A stretch of 9,139 bases of DNA from Saprospiraceae bacterium (GTDB lineage: Bacteria > Bacteroidota > Bacteroidia > Chitinophagales > Saprospiraceae): contig SLKL01000461.1 of assembly GCA_007134625.1 (NCBI GenBank), forward strand, positions 1-9,139. Direction: 5' to 3'. The position numbers and the translations under genes were made by a program. The notes below the pieces were generated by a model, which saw only the letters and a list, made by a program, of their open reading frames with translations, was not told where the DNA came from and ran no database searches. Below, one piece after another: positions 6,357 to 9,139 of this stretch; the stretch's first letter is position 1, and each line of letters begins with the position of its first letter.

Positions 6357-6965
6357 CTACTCCTCACTAAAAATGGTTTTTAAGGGGATTTTCAGATCAG
6401 GAAAGAGGTTGCCTTCTACTTCGGTGATGCCTTCTCTTTCGCTATATATCCCCAAAGATTCGTATTTATCGTTAATAAGGCTAAAAATTTCAATGCTTTT
6501 GTTAGCGGGGTCGGCTATCCAGTATTCTTTTACGCCGTTTTCTTCGTAGAGGTTGAACTTTTCATTATAATCTTTCTTGGCAGTGCTTTCTGACAAAACC
6601 TCAACTATCAAATCGGGTGCACCCAAGCATCCTGCATCATCGAGTTTGCTTTTGTCGCAAATCACACAAATATCGGGTTGTACAACGGTGTCAATTTGGT
6701 CATCTTTAGCTTTGTTTCTTTTGAGGCGAACGTCAAAAGGGGATTGATAGACCTCGCATTGGCTATTTTCGAAATAATTCCACATCTTGGCATGCAAATT
6801 ACCTTCAATTTTTTGATGGGTTCGTTTAGGTGCAGGACTCATTTTATACAACCATCCTTTGATGAGTTCTAAGCGTTCGTTAAACCTCCAATTCAGATAA
6901 TCTGCATAGGTATATTGCTTACTGAAATCTAACTCATTGATGTCGGTGATATATTTGCGTTTCAT
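6357..6965 (-). CDS. Uma2-family putative endonuclease (DUF820, PD-(D/E)XK-like)
   Basis: The 202-residue length is normal for the family. Features in order: the N-terminal helix YTYADYLNW, then ERLELIKGWLYKMSPAP (30-46), whose Glu and Gly are typical of the first family block; HQKIEGNLHAKMWNYF (50-65); QPDICVICD (96-104); APDLIVEVLSEST (116-128); and NLYEENGVKEYWIADP (138-153). The putative metal site is made of Asp98 and the Asp118/Glu122 pair, with a lysine near 136. Uma2 proteins share the restriction-endonuclease fold, but their physiological role is unproven. The gene stands alone, has its own TATCTTTG box 15 bases upstream, and lies inside an island of repeats bounded by imperfect inverted repeats. 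This suggests it arrived by transfer, an inference only. Confidence 0.9.
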   Translation of the reverse strand: MKRKYITDINELDFSKQYTYADYLNWRFNERLELIKGWLYKMSPAPKRTHQKIEGNLHAKMWNYFENSQCEVYQSPFDVRLKRNKAKDDQIDTVVQPDICVICDKSKLDDAGCLGAPDLIVEVLSESTAKKDYNEKFNLYEENGVKEYWIADPANKSIEIFSLINDKYESLGIYSEREGITEVEGNLFPDLKIPLKTIFSEE

Positions 6966-6980
6966 AAGCTCACTTTTTTA

Positions 6981-6988
6981 CAAAGATA
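6981..6988 (-). promoter_or_regulatory. Bacteroidota-type -7 promoter box for the Uma2 gene
   Basis: On the minus strand this reads TATCTTTG, a full TAnnTTTG match, 15 bases before the ATG at 6965. No clear TTG is found 19-21 bases further upstream. The predicted leader is short, about 10 bases, with no Shine-Dalgarno sequence. Confidence 0.5.
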
Positions 6989-6992
6989 GGAT

Positions 6993-7043
6993 TTTTAATG
7001 GATAATTGATAATGGAGAATTTGTTAATGGTTAAATGGTTCTT
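6993..7043. repeat. Degenerate ATTGATAATGG / TTAATGGTTAAATGGTT word repeat
   Basis: The stretch is made of ATGGATAATTGATAATGGAG followed by TTGTTAATGGTTAAATGGTT. It resembles the AATTGATAAT words at 5949-5974 on the other side of the Uma2 gene. It covers the expected -33 region of the Uma2 promoter. Confidence 0.45.
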
Positions 7044-7129
7044 ATAAATATTTATTTATTGACAAAAGAAAATATCTACCTGCTTCTTCCATCTTTCTTT
7101 TCAATCACCTCAACTAAAATCCGTGTGTG

Positions 7130-7150
7130 TACGAGACAGACCTACTTCCA
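7130..7150. repeat. Right imperfect inverted repeat of the Uma2 island
   Basis: TACGAGACAGACC (7130-7142) is the partner of 5984-5996 with one mismatch, and weaker matching continues to 7150. Together the two copies enclose about 1.17 kb holding the Uma2 gene, the hairpin and three repeat tracts. Confidence 0.4.
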
Positions 7151-7352
7151 AATTCTTTACAACAAAACCTAAAATAGTTTGAAATCCCTCAATAAAGTTG
7201 TGTGCTTCTAATCATGTAAACACAAATTTAGTCTATTTTGGTATCTAAACTTGACCGTAATTCTTAATATAAAATCTTCCTTAAAATTTTAGTAAAATTA
7301 AAAATTCCCATTACCTTGCGTCATTATAATGTAAGAACACAAAGCCCTAAAT
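7151..7352. other. AT-rich upstream region of the peptidase-exporter gene
   Basis: I see no convincing gene here and in particular no open frame ending in a Gly-Gly leader. ATTACCTTGCG at 7310-7320 looks like a Bacteroidota -7 region (TAnnTTTG) shortened by one base, 33 bases before the GTG start; no clear -33 TTG accompanies it. No Shine-Dalgarno sequence precedes the GTG. Confidence 0.3.
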
Positions 7353-7625
7353 GTGAAATTCCCGTTTTACAAACAACTGGATTCTATGGACTGCGGGCCC
7401 ACCGCTCTCAGGATGATTGCCAAGTATCATGGCAAGTCCTACTCCTTGCCATTCCTTAGAGAAAAATGCTATATCGATCGGGCAGGTGTAAGCCTAAAGG
7501 GGATTAGCGAAGCAGCTGAGGCAATTGGCTTCCGCTCATTGGCAGTTAAAGTACCGCTTTCTACCCCCCCCCCCATGACAAAATGGCAGTCCCGACCCTG
7601 TCCGATGCTCCACTACCATGTATAG
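7353..7625 (+). CDS. N-terminal fragment of a C39 peptidase-containing ABC exporter, cut off by a frameshift at a C11 tract
   Basis: This frame encodes the first part of the cysteine-protease domain that trims double-glycine leaders before export. It starts at GTG 7353; an in-frame TAA at 7332 leaves no better upstream start, and the first ATG (codon 12) would remove conserved residues. YKQLDSMDCGPTALRMIAKYHGKSY holds the oxyanion-hole Gln8 and catalytic Cys14 with the usual 6-residue spacing; GVSLKGISEAAEAIGFRSLAVKV (about 46-68) is also typical. The homology stops at Thr71, where C11 (7564-7574) begins. After it the frame yields PPP and a non-homologous tail that ends at 7625. The homologous continuation lies in another frame and would be joined if the run held 9 or 12 Cs. 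The gene may be phase-variable, a true pseudogene, or whole apart from a sequencing error. Confidence 0.85.
   Translation: MKFPFYKQLDSMDCGPTALRMIAKYHGKSYSLPFLREKCYIDRAGVSLKGISEAAEAIGFRSLAVKVPLSTPPPMTKWQSRPCPMLHYHV
7564..7574 (+). repeat. Homopolymer C11 tract at the frameshift point (candidate contingency locus)
   Basis: There are eleven consecutive C residues in an otherwise AT-rich gene; the longest other C runs I noted in the window are 6 (748-753 and 5045-5050). The two homologous halves of the exporter join in frame only when the tract length is a multiple of 3. The tract encodes a Pro run in a loop between the Cys and His parts of the C39 domain, a place where length change should be tolerated. 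Confidence 0.9.
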
Positions 7626-9139
7626 TCCATTGGAATCAGAATCACTTTGTGGTGGTTTACAAAATATCCAGAAAGAATGTGTGGATAGCAGACCCAGGAG
7701 CCGGAAAAATCAAGCTAACTCATGCAGAATTCAATAAATCGTATAAGAGTGATGGCGACAACGGAGTAGCACTCTTGTTAGAGACCAGCCCGGATTTTTA
7801 CAGGGACGATCTGGATGATTTTTCCAAAAGGGGGTTTTGGTTTATTTTTGATTATCTGCGACCGCATACAAGGCTGCTATGGCAGGTGGTAATAGGGTTG
7901 ATGCTGGGAATGGTATTTCAGTTGATATTTCCCTTCCTTACTCAAAGTCTGGTTGATATAGGGATTGACACCCAAAATCTTGGGTTTATCTACATAGTAT
8001 TGGCGGGACAATTGATGCTTTTTGTCGGGCAAATATCAGTCCGCTTTATTCAAAGTTGGATAATACTCCATATATCCGTGCGCATCAATGTACACCTCAT
8101 TGCCGATTTTCTCATAAAACTGATGAAACTTCCACTCGGGTTCTTTGATTCCAAAAATATTGGAGATTTGCTACAGCGTATTGGTGACCATAAGAGAGTT
8201 GAGAGTTTTTTGACCCAATCCATATTGAGTTTTATTCTCTCGATAGCCACTCTTATTGTCTTTGGCTTTGTTTTGGCTATATACTCCACTACCATTGTTG
8301 CCATTTTTTTGATTGCAGCTTTTCTGTACATAGGCTGGATTTATATTTTTCTAAAAAAGCGTAAAGAAGTCGATTACAAAGCCTTTCAGGAACTGTCAGA
8401 TACACAGGACTCGCTTATTGAAATAATTCAAGGGATGCCGGAGATAAAATTACAAGGCAGTCAATTGAAAAGGCGGTGGAAATGGGCGATTATCCAAGCC
8501 AAATTGTTCCGGACTCAGATGCGCGGGCTCGCCATAAGCCAATATCAGGATGCCGGTGCTTTGTCTATAACACAATTAAAAGACATCATCATTACTTTTA
8601 TCGCTGCTAAAGCGGTATTGGATGGGCACATGACCTTGGGTATGATGTTAGCCATACAATATATCATCGGTCAGTTGAATGCTCCCCTCAATCAGTTGGT
8701 GGGTTTTATTCGTGCAGCTCAGGATGCATCCATAAGTCTGGAAAGGCTGGGAGAAATCCATGGAAATCCTGAGGAAGAGGACAGTAAAGTTACCAAAATA
8801 GCGGATGTGCCTGATGGTGACATCATTATTGATGATGTTTCTTTTAGATACACACCCGTAGGTGATGAGGTATTGAAAAAAGTAAATATTCGGATACCGA
8901 GAGGAAAAACCACCGCCATCGTAGGCACAAGTGGAAGTGGCAAGACCACACTTATAAAATTGTTACTCGGCTTTTATCCGCCTGTTAGTGGAAAAATAAG
9001 CATTGGTCAGGTGGGGCTTGATGCGCTTTATCAAAAATCCTGGAGAAAACAATGTGGTGTAGTTATGCAGGACGGATACATTTTTTCTGATACCATCGCC
9101 AACAATATAGCCGAAAGCGATGATGAGACCAATTACCAA
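7583..9139 (+). CDS. C39 peptidase-containing ABC exporter, main part (rest of peptidase, membrane and ATPase domains), partial at window end
   Basis: The frame is open from the C tract to the window end, 521 codons counted from 7577; the first internal ATG is 7583. It continues the C39 domain with LPCIVHWNQNHFVVVYK and VWIADPGAG, giving the catalytic His (NHF) and Asp (ADP) 16 residues apart, as in the family. Next comes an exporter membrane domain with six hydrophobic segments (about 7874-7936, 7979-8041, 8219-8353 as a pair, 8582-8690 as a pair), then the ATPase: a DVSFRYTP strand, Walker A GTSGSGKT (8924-8947) and the Q-loop VMQDGYIFSDTIANNI (from 9062). The signature motif and Walker B lie beyond the edge. 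With the N-terminal part, the full protein would be about 730 residues, normal for the family. Translated alone from 7583 it would lack catalytic Cys14 and could not cleave leaders. Confidence 0.9.
   Translation, partial: MAVPTLSDAPLPCIVHWNQNHFVVVYKISRKNVWIADPGAGKIKLTHAEFNKSYKSDGDNGVALLLETSPDFYRDDLDDFSKRGFWFIFDYLRPHTRLLWQVVIGLMLGMVFQLIFPFLTQSLVDIGIDTQNLGFIYIVLAGQLMLFVGQISVRFIQSWIILHISVRINVHLIADFLIKLMKLPLGFFDSKNIGDLLQRIGDHKRVESFLTQSILSFILSIATLIVFGFVLAIYSTTIVAIFLIAAFLYIGWIYIFLKKRKEVDYKAFQELSDTQDSLIEIIQGMPEIKLQGSQLKRRWKWAIIQAKLFRTQMRGLAISQYQDAGALSITQLKDIIITFIAAKAVLDGHMTLGMMLAIQYIIGQLNAPLNQLVGFIRAAQDASISLERLGEIHGNPEEEDSKVTKIADVPDGDIIIDDVSFRYTPVGDEVLKKVNIRIPRGKTTAIVGTSGSGKTTLIKLLLGFYPPVSGKISIGQVGLDALYQKSWRKQCGVVMQDGYIFSDTIANNIAESDDETNYQ

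Noticed and set aside
5922..7043. CRISPR array or tandem-repeat array
   Set aside because: The repeats are short, varied words with no regular unit or spacer pattern.
5976..7150. Complete insertion sequence
   Set aside because: No transposase frame, no clean target-site duplication, and the end repeats are imperfect; only a remnant or non-autonomous element can be suggested.
7151..7352. Possible double-glycine leader peptide gene upstream of the exporter
   Set aside because: I looked for a short frame ending in Gly-Gly plus a small peptide and found none; the exporter's substrate genes are probably outside the window.
8050..8949. Minus-strand open frames opposite the exporter gene
   Set aside because: The plus-strand frame there holds an uninterrupted ABC exporter with Walker A and Q-loop motifs; the antisense frames have no family features.

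Overview
The window looks like chromosomal DNA from a member of the Bacteroidota. Supporting signs are the AT-rich composition, genes mostly without Shine-Dalgarno sequences, TAnnTTTG-type -7 promoter boxes directly upstream of start codons, a lipoprotein signal with a bulky Cys+1 region, and intergenic 'stuttering' repeats of the kind common in that phylum. The genus cannot be told from the sequence.

Layout. Left edge (1-666, plus strand): the tail of a small OB-fold (tRNA_anti-like) protein, followed after 5 bases by a secreted YceI-family protein. A convergent minus-strand gene (672-1184) encodes a small two-helix membrane protein. A 250-base spacer with GCTGG/GAAGCTA-type repeats follows. 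Next is a minus-strand operon (5831 down to 1440) encoding a peptide/nickel-type ABC importer: a family 5 solute-binding lipoprotein, an OppB-like permease and an OppC-like permease. The two permeases overlap by 8 bases. Both carry large insertions compared with textbook OppB/OppC, and no ATPase gene lies beside them.

Between 5832 and 7352 is a gene-poor, repeat-rich island. It holds one minus-strand gene for a Uma2-family (PD-(D/E)XK-like) putative endonuclease. The gene is enclosed by a pair of imperfect inverted repeats (5976-5996 and 7130-7150) and surrounded by several types of degenerate low-complexity repeat and a hairpin. This may be an old mobile or non-autonomous element.

The right edge (7353-9139, plus strand) is the most interesting part. 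It encodes a C39 peptidase-containing ABC exporter, the kind that cleaves double-glycine leaders and secretes peptides. Its reading frame is broken exactly at a run of eleven C residues (7564-7574). The first part carries the catalytic Cys; the second carries the catalytic His and Asp, the membrane domain and the ATPase domain, and is open for 521 codons to the window end. C9 or C12 would restore one protein, so the tract is a candidate phase-variation switch. A fixed pseudogene or a homopolymer sequencing error are the alternatives.
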